Positions 28,068 to 36,689 of a DNA stretch of 64,000 bases are shown in pieces. The position numbers were made by a program, and so were the translations under genes. A model generated the notes under the pieces. The model was not told the origin of the DNA. It was given only the letters and a program-made list of their open reading frames with translations, and made no database searches. Each line of letters starts with the position of its first letter. Position 1 is the first letter of the stretch. This DNA is from Planctomyces sp. SH-PL62 (GTDB taxonomy: Bacteria; Planctomycetota; Planctomycetia; Isosphaerales; Isosphaeraceae). The stretch spans positions 3,968,001 to 4,032,000 of the forward strand of contig NZ_CP011273.1 of NCBI RefSeq assembly GCF_001610895.1. The letters run 5' to 3'.

Positions 28068-28794
28068 CCTTCGCGGCGGCCGCGGCCTGCTCCCGGACCT
28101 CCCGCGCCCGCGCCTCCGCGGCGCGGGCCTCGATCTCCCGACCGAGCTTGTCGAGGACCGCCGCGCGGCCGACCAACGCGTCGGCGAGGTCGGCGGTGGG
28201 CGTCTCGGAGTACTCGTGGATCCGGATCGCGCGGCGATAGTTGGCGTCGGCCTCGGTGTAAGAGCCGATCTTCGCCTCGACGTCCGCGAGTTCCTTGATG
28301 GTGAGGGCGAGCCGGGGGTCGGCCAGGCCCACGTTCTTCCCCTCGATGGCGATCGCCCGGACGAGGAGCGGCGCGGCCTCGGCGTCGTGGTGCAACTCGC
28401 GTTCGATCACGGCCAGGAGGTAGAGGCTGTCGAACATCGCGTCGTCGCGCGTTTTGGGGTCGAGCCCGCGGACCTCGACGACCCACTTCGCCAGCGGCCG
28501 GGCCTCGGCGAATCGATTCTGCGCGCAGAGCACGCGAGAGAGGTCGTGGTAACTCCTCGCCGCCAACCGGGGGTGCGCCTTCGCGTAGGGGCGGATCGTC
28601 TCGATGGCCTTGCCGAACCGGAATTCCGCGATGTCGAGCTCGCCCCTGGAAAAGGCCGCCCAGCCCATGTCGTTGTAATAGGCCCAGTCGCCGACGACGT
28701 TGGGAGGCTCGGTCCCGTCCTCCGCGCGGAGAGGATTCGAAGCCGTCGCGAAGAGGACGAGCACCCCGACGACGTTTACGAGATGCGTCTTCAC
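28048..28794 (-). CDS. Exported TPR-repeat protein
   Basis: 248 residues from the GTG at 28794, chosen because it gives a clean signal peptide (KTHLVNVVGVLVLFATASNPLRA) with GGGGAT upstream; an ATG at 28839 would add 15 residues before it. The rest is helical with several tetratricopeptide-like repeats (WAAFSRGELDIAEFRFGKAI, AEARPLAKWV, EADANYRRAIRIHE) ending in an Ala/Arg-rich helix. TPRs mediate protein contacts. No catalytic domain. It is convergent with DUF1501 and stands upstream of nothing obvious. Confidence 0.78.
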   Translation of the reverse strand: MKTHLVNVVGVLVLFATASNPLRAEDGTEPPNVVGDWAYYNDMGWAAFSRGELDIAEFRFGKAIETIRPYAKAHPRLAARSYHDLSRVLCAQNRFAEARPLAKWVVEVRGLDPKTRDDAMFDSLYLLAVIERELHHDAEAAPLLVRAIAIEGKNVGLADPRLALTIKELADVEAKIGSYTEADANYRRAIRIHEYSETPTADLADALVGRAAVLDKLGREIEARAAEARAREVREQAAAAAKVRPAAR

Positions 28795-28855
28795 ATCAAA
28801 TCCCCATTTCGATATGGATCCTACGGCCGACGTCCGCACCTTCCATTCTACGCGC

Positions 28856-29485
28856 TCAACGAGGATGTGGTGCGTCCTTCCCAGGACGACCCGACAGCGA
28901 CTCGAGGTCGATCTCGGTCGACGGTCGGACGTCGGCCTTGAGGACTCGCCGCATCAGGCCGAGGGCCGAACGGCTGTCCGGATCCTCGACGGCCGCCACG
29001 CAGTCCTCGGGGATGATCAGCCGAAACTCGCGCATGTAGGCGTCGTTGGCGGTGAAGAGGACGCAGATGTCGGTGGTCACGCCGGCGAGGATCAGCGTCC
29101 TGGCGCCCAGGTATTCGAGCAGGGTCCCCAGGGTCGTGGAGAAGAAGCCCGAATGCTTGGGCTTGATGACCAGGTAGTCGGACTCCTCGGGGACGATCTG
29201 GTCGACGAATTCTCGCCCGGGTGCGTCCGGCGTGAGGCAATGCTCGACGAGGCTGCGGAAGTCGGACCGCCAGCGTCCGAAGTTGTCGTTGACGTACACG
29301 ACGGGGACGCCCGAGGCCCTCGCGCGGGCGGCGAGCCGGGCGAGCGGTCCGGCGATCGGCCGGGCGTGGGCGAGGAGCTTCTCGGCGTCCGGGAAATCGA
29401 AACGGTTGACGACGTCGATGAGCAGCAACGCGCCGTCGGCCTTGTCGGGGGCGAAGCCGTGGAGGTCGGAGTTCTTCTCGGCCAT
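28856..29485 (-). CDS. Isochorismatase-family cysteine hydrolase
   Basis: 209 residues from the ATG at 29485, which has AGGAT upstream; an earlier start would add 24 residues. The family cleaves C-N or vinyl-ether bonds (isochorismate, nicotinamide, ureidoacrylate and similar). Catalytic triad visible: Asp24 in LLIDVVNRF, a Lys in IKPKHSGF (108 or 110), and Cys141 in AGVTTDICVLFTAND, with the cis-peptide GVTTD before it. No siderophore, NAD or pyrimidine genes are adjacent, so the substrate is open. It is divergent from the APC permease. Confidence 0.88.
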   Translation of the reverse strand: MAEKNSDLHGFAPDKADGALLLIDVVNRFDFPDAEKLLAHARPIAGPLARLAARARASGVPVVYVNDNFGRWRSDFRSLVEHCLTPDAPGREFVDQIVPEESDYLVIKPKHSGFFSTTLGTLLEYLGARTLILAGVTTDICVLFTANDAYMREFRLIIPEDCVAAVEDPDSRSALGLMRRVLKADVRPSTEIDLESLSGRPGKDAPHPR

Positions 29486-29625
29486 GTCCGTGATCCTGGT
29501 GGGGGCGGGGAGATCGCGTCGTTGGAGAAGGGACGCGCGGCGACGGGATTGCGGCAAAGGGCGTGCCGCCCCATGATGGGAGCCTCCTACGAGCCATCGA
29601 GACCCAGACGACCGGGACGTTTCCG

Positions 29626-31029
29626 ATGCTGCAACGTCGATTGCGCCTGCTCCAGGCGGTGAGCCTCAACATGTCGATGATGGTGGGCGTGGGGCCCTTC
29701 ATCACCATCCCGGCCATCATCGCCACCATGGGCGGGCCGCAGGCGATGCTCGGCTGGATCCTCGGCGCGCTGGTTGCGCTGGCCGACGGCTTCGTCTGGT
29801 GCGAGCTGGCCTCGGCCTTCCCCGGCTCGGGCGGGACGTATCATTTCTTCGACGCGGCGTACGGCGACTCGCGGGCGGGTCGGTCGCTCAAATTCCTGTT
29901 CGTCTGGCAGTTCTTGTTCAGCGGCCCGCTGGAGGTCGCCACCGGCGCGATCGGCCTGGCGCAGTACACCGGGTTCTTCTTCCCCGTGTTGCAGCAGACG
30001 GCCTGGAACTGGGGGACGATCGTCCCCGGCGTCGATTCGCCGGTGCCGTGGTTCAACCTCCTCGGCGTCGGCGTGATGGGCCTGGTGACCTTCCTGGCCT
30101 ATCGCCGCATCGAGATGGCCGGTCGGCTCATGGTCGTGCTCTGGGTCGGCATGCTGTTCACGGTGGGATGGGTGATCGCCGCCGGGTTGTCGCAGTTCGA
30201 CGCTGGGCTCGCGTTCACCTTCCCCGAGCACGCCTGGGACCTGACCGCCGCCAACTCGACCGGCCTCGGCATGGCCTTGGCCATCGCCATGTACGACTTC
30301 CTGGGTTACTACCAGATCTGCTATCTGGGGGACGAGGTCGAGGACCCGTCGCGGACGATCCCCCGGGCGATCCTGATCTCGGTGCTGGCCATCGGGGCGA
30401 TTTACCTCACGATGAACGTGTGCATCCTGGGCGTCCTGCCCTGGCAAGAGGCCATGAAGTCCAAGCACGTGGCCAGCGACATGATGCAGCGGGTCATGGG
30501 CCCCCGCGCCGCGAGCCTGCTGACGCTCATGATCATCTGGACGGCGCTGGCCTCGACGTTCGCCGCGTTGCTCGGCTACAGTCGAGTGCCGTACGCGTCC
30601 GCCAAGGCGGGCCATTTCCCGAGGTTCTTCGCGGCGACGCACCCGAAACACGAATTCCCCCACCGCTCGTTGATGCTGATCGGCGGCCTGGGGATGCTCG
30701 CCTGCCTGGCCGACCTGGGGACGGTGATCGCCGCGCTGCTCACTTCGCGGATCCTGATCCAGTTCGTCGGCCAGATCGCGACGGTCTTCTGGATCCGACG
30801 GCGTCCCGAAGTCATGGCCCGACTCCGGTTCCGAATGCCGCTGTTCCCGTTGCCGGCCTTGGCGGCCCTCGTGGGCTGGTTGTTCGTCTTCGGGACTTCG
30901 AAGTGGCACATCATCGGGTACGGGCTAGGTTCGCTGGGCCTGGGCGTCGTCGCCTTCCTCATTTGGGACCGGCTCCATCCGGGCCGGGGGAACGGTCCCG
31001 AGACGGACACGCCTCCCGTCCAGAGTTGA
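29626..31029 (+). CDS. APC-superfamily amino acid/polyamine permease
   Basis: 467 residues from the ATG at 29626; an upstream ATG at 29563 would add 21 residues. About 12 transmembrane segments. TM1 carries the family's unwound substrate-site region (SMMVGVGPFITIP), followed by FPGSGGTYHFF, which is typical of the amino acid-polyamine-organocation superfamily; later LGDEVEDPSRTIPRAI matches the loop after TM6. Substrate unknown. The ClC gene follows after 23 bases on the same strand, so they may be co-transcribed. Confidence 0.9.
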   Translation: MLQRRLRLLQAVSLNMSMMVGVGPFITIPAIIATMGGPQAMLGWILGALVALADGFVWCELASAFPGSGGTYHFFDAAYGDSRAGRSLKFLFVWQFLFSGPLEVATGAIGLAQYTGFFFPVLQQTAWNWGTIVPGVDSPVPWFNLLGVGVMGLVTFLAYRRIEMAGRLMVVLWVGMLFTVGWVIAAGLSQFDAGLAFTFPEHAWDLTAANSTGLGMALAIAMYDFLGYYQICYLGDEVEDPSRTIPRAILISVLAIGAIYLTMNVCILGVLPWQEAMKSKHVASDMMQRVMGPRAASLLTLMIIWTALASTFAALLGYSRVPYASAKAGHFPRFFAATHPKHEFPHRSLMLIGGLGMLACLADLGTVIAALLTSRILIQFVGQIATVFWIRRRPEVMARLRFRMPLFPLPALAALVGWLFVFGTSKWHIIGYGLGSLGLGVVAFLIWDRLHPGRGNGPETDTPPVQS

Positions 31030-31052
31030 AAAGCGGGAATTGACGAGAGCTT

Positions 31053-32966
31053 ATGAAGATCGATCCTATCCCTTCCCACACGCCTCCCCGGGCCGGGCCT
31101 CCTTCGAAGTTGGCAGCGGGCGTCGCACGACTCGCCGCGTTCTGGGCGACGCCCGGCGTCGGCCGAGCCGGTCTCTGCAGCCCTCTGGTGGGCGTGGTCG
31201 CGGGCCTGGGGGCGGTGTTCTTCCTCAAGTCGCTCCAGTTCATGTACGCGTACGTCCTGGGCGGGCTGATGCATTTCACGATGCCGCCGACGCTCGAAGG
31301 GGAGACGGGGGCGATCTCGTATCCCTGGCCGTGGTGGATGACCGTGCTGGTCCCGACGGTCGGCGGCCTGATCTCGGGATGGCTCGTGTTCGCTTTCGCG
31401 CCGGAGGCGGAGGGACACGGGACCGACGCCATGATCCGGGCCTTCCACCGGGGGGGCGGGATGATCCGGACGCGAGTCCCGTTCATCAAGACGTTCGCCT
31501 CGATCATCACGATCGGCACCGGAGGCTCGGCGGGGCAGGAAGGGCCGATCGCGCAGATCGGATCGGGCTTCGGGTCGTACCTCGCGCGGTTGCTGCGGCT
31601 GCCGGCGGACGAGCGGCGGATCTTGATGCTGGCGGGGGCGGCCGGGGGCGTCGGCGCGATCTTCCGGGCCCCGCTGGGCGGGGCCCTCTTCGCTGGGGAG
31701 GTCCTGTACTCCTCGACGGCCTTCGAATCGGCCGCGTTGCTCCCCTGCCTGGCGAGCGCGATCGTGGCTTATTCGACGTTCGCGCTGTTCGTCACGCCGA
31801 TGCCGGTCTTCAGCATGCCGCCGCTGAGCTTCCAGGGGCTGCGCGACCTGCCGCTCTACATCGGCCTAACCTTGCTCTGCGCGGCGGTCGGCTGGCTCTA
31901 CACCAGGGTCTTCTACGGCATGCGAGACCGCGTGTTCAAGCCGATGCCGATCCCTCGCATGTTCAAGCCCGCGGTGGGGGGGGCGATGCTGGGCCTTTTG
32001 GCGTTGGCCTTTCCCCAGGTCATGGCGGGGGGCTACGGCTGGGTCCAGTGGGGAGCCATCGGCGAGCCGGCGCACCTCCTCGGCCCGGGGGAATCGGCGT
32101 TCGTCCCGAACATGTCGATGGGTTTGCTCTTCGGCGTGGCTCTCCTGAAGATCGTGGCGACGGGCTTCACGATCAGCTCGGGAGGGAGCGGCGGCGTGTT
32201 CGGGCCGTCGATGCTCATCGGCGGCATGCTGGGCGGGGGGTACGCGCAGCTCGTGCACTCCCTGGGGATCGGCCAGGCCGTTGAGCCCTCGGCGTTCGTG
32301 CTGGTCGGGATGGGTGGCTTCTTCGCCGGGGTGTCCAAGACCCCCCTGACGTCGATCGTGATGGTGAGCGAGATGACCGGCTCGTACAGCCTTCTGGTCC
32401 CCTTGATGCTGGCCTGCGCCTTGAACATGGCGCTGTCCCGGCGCTGGACGCTCTACGAGGAACAGGTCGCCACGCCGATCGACAGCCCGGCGCACCAGGG
32501 CGACTTCGTGATCGACGTGCTCTCGCAACTCAGGGTCGGCGAGGCGGGCGTGCGCAGCCAGGGGATCGAGGTCATCCCCGCGGCCCTGAGCTTCGATCGG
32601 CTGCTGCAGAAAGTCGCGAGATCGTCCGAGAGCCTATTCCCGGTCGTCGACGGGGGGGGGGCGCTCACCGGGGTCTTCACCCTGCGCGACCTGCGACTGG
32701 CCCTGCTGGGCTCCGACTCCTGGGGCCGCCTGGTCGTCGCCGACGATCTCGCGACCCGACCCGTCTCGACCGTGACGGTGGACGACGACCTGCACACGGC
32801 GCTTCGTCGGATGACCGAGCTGAACATCGACGAGATCCCCGTGGTCGACCCGGAGGACCCCGCCCGGCTGATCGGCCTCCTGAGCCGTCGCTCGCTGACG
32901 ACCGCCTATACGTCGTTGATCAAGTCGCTCCGAGGCGATTCGACGGCGGCCGACGTCCGGAGTTAG
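31053..32966 (+). CDS. ClC-type chloride channel/antiporter with C-terminal CBS pair
   Basis: 637 residues. Membrane domain about 35-470 with signature regions: GTGGSAGQEGP (155-165) including the gating Glu163, GAAGGVGAIFRAPLGGALFAGEV, and SSGGSGGVFGPSMLIGG. The usual first selectivity motif GSGIP is GHGTD here (121-125). After the membrane part, two CBS domains (about 500-630: LFPVVDGGGALTGVFTLRDL and IDEIPVVDPEDPARLIGLLSRR) probably sense adenine nucleotides. It moves chloride or another anion across the inner membrane; channel versus antiporter is not decided. Confidence 0.93.
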   Translation: MKIDPIPSHTPPRAGPPSKLAAGVARLAAFWATPGVGRAGLCSPLVGVVAGLGAVFFLKSLQFMYAYVLGGLMHFTMPPTLEGETGAISYPWPWWMTVLVPTVGGLISGWLVFAFAPEAEGHGTDAMIRAFHRGGGMIRTRVPFIKTFASIITIGTGGSAGQEGPIAQIGSGFGSYLARLLRLPADERRILMLAGAAGGVGAIFRAPLGGALFAGEVLYSSTAFESAALLPCLASAIVAYSTFALFVTPMPVFSMPPLSFQGLRDLPLYIGLTLLCAAVGWLYTRVFYGMRDRVFKPMPIPRMFKPAVGGAMLGLLALAFPQVMAGGYGWVQWGAIGEPAHLLGPGESAFVPNMSMGLLFGVALLKIVATGFTISSGGSGGVFGPSMLIGGMLGGGYAQLVHSLGIGQAVEPSAFVLVGMGGFFAGVSKTPLTSIVMVSEMTGSYSLLVPLMLACALNMALSRRWTLYEEQVATPIDSPAHQGDFVIDVLSQLRVGEAGVRSQGIEVIPAALSFDRLLQKVARSSESLFPVVDGGGALTGVFTLRDLRLALLGSDSWGRLVVADDLATRPVSTVTVDDDLHTALRRMTELNIDEIPVVDPEDPARLIGLLSRRSLTTAYTSLIKSLRGDSTAADVRS

Positions 32967-33044
32967 CCGTCGAGCCGATCGGCTCGTTCGAGGCCGACTT
33001 GCGTCGTCGGCCTCAGGGCGGTAGGATTTGAGATTCAATATCCT

Positions 33045-33072
33045 GGGACGGCCACGACCCGGGACGGCCACG
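33045..33072 (+). repeat. 12-base direct repeat in the leader of the small basic protein gene
   Basis: GGGACGGCCACG occurs at 33045-33056 and again at 33061-33072, ending 17 bases before the start codon. Just upstream (33024-33043) is an imperfect inverted repeat around TTGAGATTCAA. Function unknown; it could be a protein-binding site or a chance duplication. Confidence 0.5.
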
Positions 33073-33089
33073 CAGTTGGAGTTGATCGA

Positions 33090-33287
33090 ATGTCGATGGA
33101 CAAGAGTCTCAAGAAGGCGAGCGGACTGACCCGTCAGCGGGGCGTCCTGACGCGGCCGGAGCGTCTGGCCCTCCTCCAGGAAGACGAGAAGTGGACGCCG
33201 GCCGCCGGGGTCTACAACCTCCCCAAGACCAAGTCGCGCAAGCTGGCTCCCGGTCAGACGGGTCCCAAGCGTCCCGGGGTCAAGTAA
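33090..33287 (+). CDS. Small basic protein of the Planctomycetes-Verrucomicrobia-Chlamydiae family
   Basis: 65 residues, very rich in Lys/Arg (MSMDKSLKKASGLTRQRGVL ... GPKRPGVK). Length, the SLDKSLK-like start and the RxxVLxRxERL pattern match the family described as 'small basic protein' (TIGR04137) conserved in the PVC superphylum, with no known function; a ribosome or RNA association is only suggested by charge. It has its own short leader and is followed by a hairpin terminator. Confidence 0.88.
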   Translation: MSMDKSLKKASGLTRQRGVLTRPERLALLQEDEKWTPAAGVYNLPKTKSRKLAPGQTGPKRPGVK

Positions 33288-33323
33288 GCGACCGCCGCCC
33301 CCAGCTCTCCCCGGCGTCAGGCG

Positions 33324-33355
33324 ATCCCCGGCCTCCTGGTCGGGGATTTCGCTTT
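33324..33355 (+). terminator. Probable terminator after the small basic protein gene
   Basis: Ten-base arms at 33324-33333 and 33338-33347 with one mismatch and a four-base loop (TCCT), followed by a short T-rich tract (TTCGCTTT). It lies 37 bases after the stop codon. Confidence 0.65.
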
Positions 33356-33404
33356 GACGACGCCCTAATTCCCTCGTTACATCCCACCGAGGTTCGCGCC
33401 CCCG

Positions 33405-34277
33405 ATGACCATGCCCGTCATCCTCACGGTGTATTGCGCACTCATCGTCGGCGTCAGCTTACTGGGGGGATTGACGCCGCTGGCGCTGGTGCTCACGCAC
33501 ACCCGCCTTCAAGTCTATCTGAGCTTCTCCGCGGGCACCATGCTCGGCGCGGCGTTCTTCCACATGCTCCCCGAAGCGGTGGAGATGGGCGGGCCGGGCA
33601 TGATGCAATGGGTCGCCGCGGGCCTGCTCGCGCTCTTTTTCCTGGAACGGTTTTTCTCGTTCCATCAGCACGAGTCGAGCGAGCTCGAATCGCCCGAGCA
33701 CGACCACGGGCATGGCCACGCCCACGGCCATGGTCACGACCACACTCATGGTCACGGCCACGGACGTGACAGGACCGTCGGCCGTTCTCTTTCCTGGGGG
33801 ACGGCGGCGTTTGGGCTGGCGGTGCATTCGCTGGTCGGAGGCGTCGCCCTGGCCAGCGCGGTTGTGGCCGACTACAAAGGGTTGGGGAATGTCGGGGGAA
33901 TGGCCTGGGGAGTCTTCCTCGCGACGATTCTGCACAAGCCGGCAGACGCGATGACCGTCGTCTCCCTGATGATCCGCGCCGGAGTGGCGGTCCGACCGGC
34001 CCATCTCGTGAACCTGGGGTTCGCGCTCATGATCCCCCTGGGAGCGGCCCTTTTCTTCCTGGGCGTCGATCGATTGGCGCCAGAGCATGCGGAATCGCTG
34101 ACCGCGATGGCGCTCGCGTTTTCCGCAGGCACGTTCCTTTGCATCTCCCTGAGCGACCTGCTTCCCGAGCTTCAGTTCCACTCTCATGACCGCATGAAGC
34201 TCTCGCTGGCCCTTCTGGCCGGCTTTCTGCTCATGGCCGCGACATCCACCTTCGAGGTCCTCGAAGCCGTGCATTGA
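33405..34277 (+). CDS. ZIP-family metal cation transporter with a His-rich loop
   Basis: 290 residues with about 8 transmembrane segments. Between TM3 and TM4 (residues about 87-119) is a loop with 14 or more His in HG/HD repeats (GHGHAHGHGHDHTHGHGHG), a known metal-sensing or buffering feature of ZIP zinc/iron importers. TM4 has HSLVGGVALA and TM5 has HKPADAM, occupying the metal-path positions, although the usual HxxxE/HExPHE Glu residues differ. The import direction and metal are inferred from family. The ATG at 33405 is followed by a second ATG two codons later. Confidence 0.9.
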   Translation: MTMPVILTVYCALIVGVSLLGGLTPLALVLTHTRLQVYLSFSAGTMLGAAFFHMLPEAVEMGGPGMMQWVAAGLLALFFLERFFSFHQHESSELESPEHDHGHGHAHGHGHDHTHGHGHGRDRTVGRSLSWGTAAFGLAVHSLVGGVALASAVVADYKGLGNVGGMAWGVFLATILHKPADAMTVVSLMIRAGVAVRPAHLVNLGFALMIPLGAALFFLGVDRLAPEHAESLTAMALAFSAGTFLCISLSDLLPELQFHSHDRMKLSLALLAGFLLMAATSTFEVLEAVH

Positions 34278-34376
34278 GGCCCCGGTCGAGACGCGATCTT
34301 TCAAGACGGCCCGCACCTCCGCCGATCCCATGTGGGCGGAAGCCTTGAATTTTCGTCCTCGACGCGAGCGTGGTCC

Positions 34377-34700
34377 ATGACGACTCCTGCTAAACGGCCG
34401 GTGTGCGGATACGGGGTTTCCGCATTCTTGCTCGCCTCCCTGGCCTCGGCCGTGCTAAGCGGTTGCGCCGGCCGGGAAGGACCGCGCCGAGGCTGGCCGG
34501 GCCGTCCCCAGGCGGCCGAGGGGACGACGATCGGACGCGACCTGAGGCTCATGCCTCGTGGGACCGTGGCCCCGGCGACCTCGCTGGGCGTGGACATGGT
34601 GGACGTTCCGGCGCATCCGAATCGTCCTCCGTCGGAAGTCCAGGGATCTCGCGATGGGAACGTGGCTCCGGTCTCGCTTCCCCCAACCAATCCCCGATGA
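34377..34700 (+). CDS. Small putative lipoprotein
   Basis: 107 residues. The signal sequence ends in a lipobox (SAVLSGCAG), so the mature protein should start at the Cys near residue 30 and be lipidated. The rest is Pro/Arg-rich and looks disordered, with no recognised domain. It lies about 100 bases after the ZIP gene. Small lipoproteins of this kind are common in Planctomycetes; no role can be assigned. Confidence 0.6.
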   Translation: MTTPAKRPVCGYGVSAFLLASLASAVLSGCAGREGPRRGWPGRPQAAEGTTIGRDLRLMPRGTVAPATSLGVDMVDVPAHPNRPPSEVQGSRDGNVAPVSLPPTNPR

Positions 34701-34892
34701 TTAAGGGGGGTTCATGATTTCGGCCATTGCGAAATCTTGGGAAGTCGCGAGCTGATCTAGGTTTGCATCGATCGCACCGAGGCCGCGCTGGATAATCGCT
34801 ACAGTCGTCATCTTTGGGAGCCGATCCAGGTTACTGCACATTGTTGGAACTCCTGCTTCCAGGAAGAAAAATGCGCAGTCTCCGAGGAGGCC

Positions 34893-36587
34893 ATGAGGAC
34901 GATGCAGTACCGTCGCGCGTCACGGATGTCGATTTGGATGGTGGCGGGACTGGCCTCCGTCGCCTTTTCCGTGCCGGTGGGCTTGTGGGCCCAGGACGCT
35001 CCGGTTCCGGAAGCCGTCGACGTGGACGAGGGTGTACCGTCCCCGATCTTGCCGACCACGCCGTCGCCTGCCGATCCGGCGGTCGTCGGTGGGCCTTTGT
35101 CGCGCGAGGCGGCGCTCGAGGAGCGGGTCCGGCAGCTCGAATCGATGGTGGAACGGCTGTCCAACCAGATGCAGCCGGTCGGCGCCCCCGCCGATTCGGG
35201 GGCTGGACTGATCCCGCCTTCGGGCGTCAGCGAGGCGAGCGGTACGGCGGCTCCCGACACGGGCGTACCGGCGACCGTCGAGGCGCCCTCCAGCGCCGGC
35301 GGCGTCTCGGCTCCGGGACAATCGCTCCCGCCCAACCCGGCCCCCTCGTCGCGCTTCAACATCCCGGCCACGCTCGAAAGCAAGAAGGTCAACGCCAAGT
35401 TCGGACCCGGCTTCGAGTTACGAACCGACGACGACGAGTACATCCTCCAGTTCCACAACTTGACGCAGTTCGAGTATCGGGGCTATCAGGAGTCGGGCCA
35501 CCTGACCGAACGCGACAGCTTCCTGCTCCCCCGGCAATGGTGGATGTTCAGCGGCCGGATCACCAAGCCGATCGGATATTTCGTCTCGTTCGCCCACGGT
35601 TTCGACTCGATCAACACGCTCGACGTGTTCCTGGACTACGACATCGACCCCCGGCTCCGCATCCGCGGCGGACGGATGAAGACGCCGTTCACCTATGAGT
35701 TCCTCGTCGACCCGATCCAGGGCCTGATCCAGCCCGAGCGCTCGGTCTTCTTCAACAACTTCGGACAGAACCGCGACCTTGGCGTGATGGCGTTCGGCCG
35801 CGTCTTCAACAAGACGCTCGACTACGCCGCGGGCATTTACAACGGTTCCCGAAACGGCTTCGTCGCCAACACCGACTCCAAGTTCGTCAGCGCGTTCCTC
35901 AACTGGAAGCCGTTCGTCAACGACGAGGGCTCGGCGCTGGAGAACTTCAACGTCGGCGGCTCGGTGTTCGGCGGCACGAACGATAACCCGCCGCTCCCCC
36001 AGACGCTGCGGACGATCGTCCCGACGGCGGGCAATTCGGTCGCCGGCGTCCCGTTCCTCGGGTTCAACTCCAACGTCCGGGAAGTCGGCCCGATGACCTT
36101 CTGGGACCTGCACGTGGCCTGGTTCTATCGCCAACTCGCGATCATCGGCGAGTGGGGCGGCGGCTTCCAGGACTACGCCCTGACGAACCAGCTGAGATAC
36201 CGCACCCACCTCCCGATCGATTCGTTCTACGTCCAGGGGGGCTACATGCTCACCGGCGAGACCCGGAGCGGGCTCGGCGTGGTCAAGCCGCTGCGGCCGT
36301 TCAACCTGAAGGCAGGACAATTCGGCCTGGGCGCCCTGGAACTCACCGGTCGATACCAGCAGATGGATATCGGCCAGGAGGTCTTCACGCACGGGCTGTC
36401 GGATCCGAACCTCTGGACTCGCAACCTGTTCCTCACCGACGTGGGCTTCAACTGGCACATCAACCAGTACCTGAAGTTCATGTTCAACTGGGAGCACGCC
36501 GAGTTCGGCCAGCCGGTCTTCTCGAACGTCGGCCAGTTGAGCAAGACCAACGACCTCTTCCTCGCCCGCATCCAGCTCTACTTCTAA
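34893..36587 (+). CDS. Outer-membrane porin, phosphate-selective porin O/P family
   Basis: 564 residues. Signal peptide (SIWMVAGLASVAFSVPVGLWAQ), a Pro/Ala-rich spacer with a short coiled coil (EAALEERVRQLESMVERL, about 70-90), and from about residue 165 an OprP/OprO-like 16-strand barrel: QFHNLTQFEYRGY, GRITKPIGYFVSFAHGFD, RIRGGRMKTPFTYEF, FNNFGQNRDLGVM, and a final aromatic strand ending in Phe (LARIQLYF), the usual outer-membrane sorting end. GAGGAGG lies just upstream; the ATG at 34902 is an equally possible start. The spacer-plus-coil N-terminus is a common planctomycete form. The solute is not known. Confidence 0.9.
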   Translation: MRTMQYRRASRMSIWMVAGLASVAFSVPVGLWAQDAPVPEAVDVDEGVPSPILPTTPSPADPAVVGGPLSREAALEERVRQLESMVERLSNQMQPVGAPADSGAGLIPPSGVSEASGTAAPDTGVPATVEAPSSAGGVSAPGQSLPPNPAPSSRFNIPATLESKKVNAKFGPGFELRTDDDEYILQFHNLTQFEYRGYQESGHLTERDSFLLPRQWWMFSGRITKPIGYFVSFAHGFDSINTLDVFLDYDIDPRLRIRGGRMKTPFTYEFLVDPIQGLIQPERSVFFNNFGQNRDLGVMAFGRVFNKTLDYAAGIYNGSRNGFVANTDSKFVSAFLNWKPFVNDEGSALENFNVGGSVFGGTNDNPPLPQTLRTIVPTAGNSVAGVPFLGFNSNVREVGPMTFWDLHVAWFYRQLAIIGEWGGGFQDYALTNQLRYRTHLPIDSFYVQGGYMLTGETRSGLGVVKPLRPFNLKAGQFGLGALELTGRYQQMDIGQEVFTHGLSDPNLWTRNLFLTDVGFNWHINQYLKFMFNWEHAEFGQPVFSNVGQLSKTNDLFLARIQLYF

Positions 36588-36600
36588 GCGACGGGATGGG

Positions 36601-36631
36601 CCGGCCCTGGGCTTCCGCTTGCCAGGGCCGG
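36601..36631 (+). terminator. Hairpin after the porin gene
   Basis: A perfect 10-base stem (CCGGCCCTGG at 36601-36610 with CCAGGGCCGG at 36622-36631), 11-base loop, 14 bases after the porin stop. No T run follows, so termination is plausible but not certain. Confidence 0.55.
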
Positions 36632-36689
36632 TCGGCTCGGTCTACGCTGTCTTGAGGAGATCCCAGACGACGTATCGGGGAGGCGCACC

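Noticed and set aside
33686-33777. Short CAC/GGC-rich repeats resembling a simple repeat or CRISPR-like array
   Set aside because: They encode the His-rich loop of the ZIP transporter in frame.
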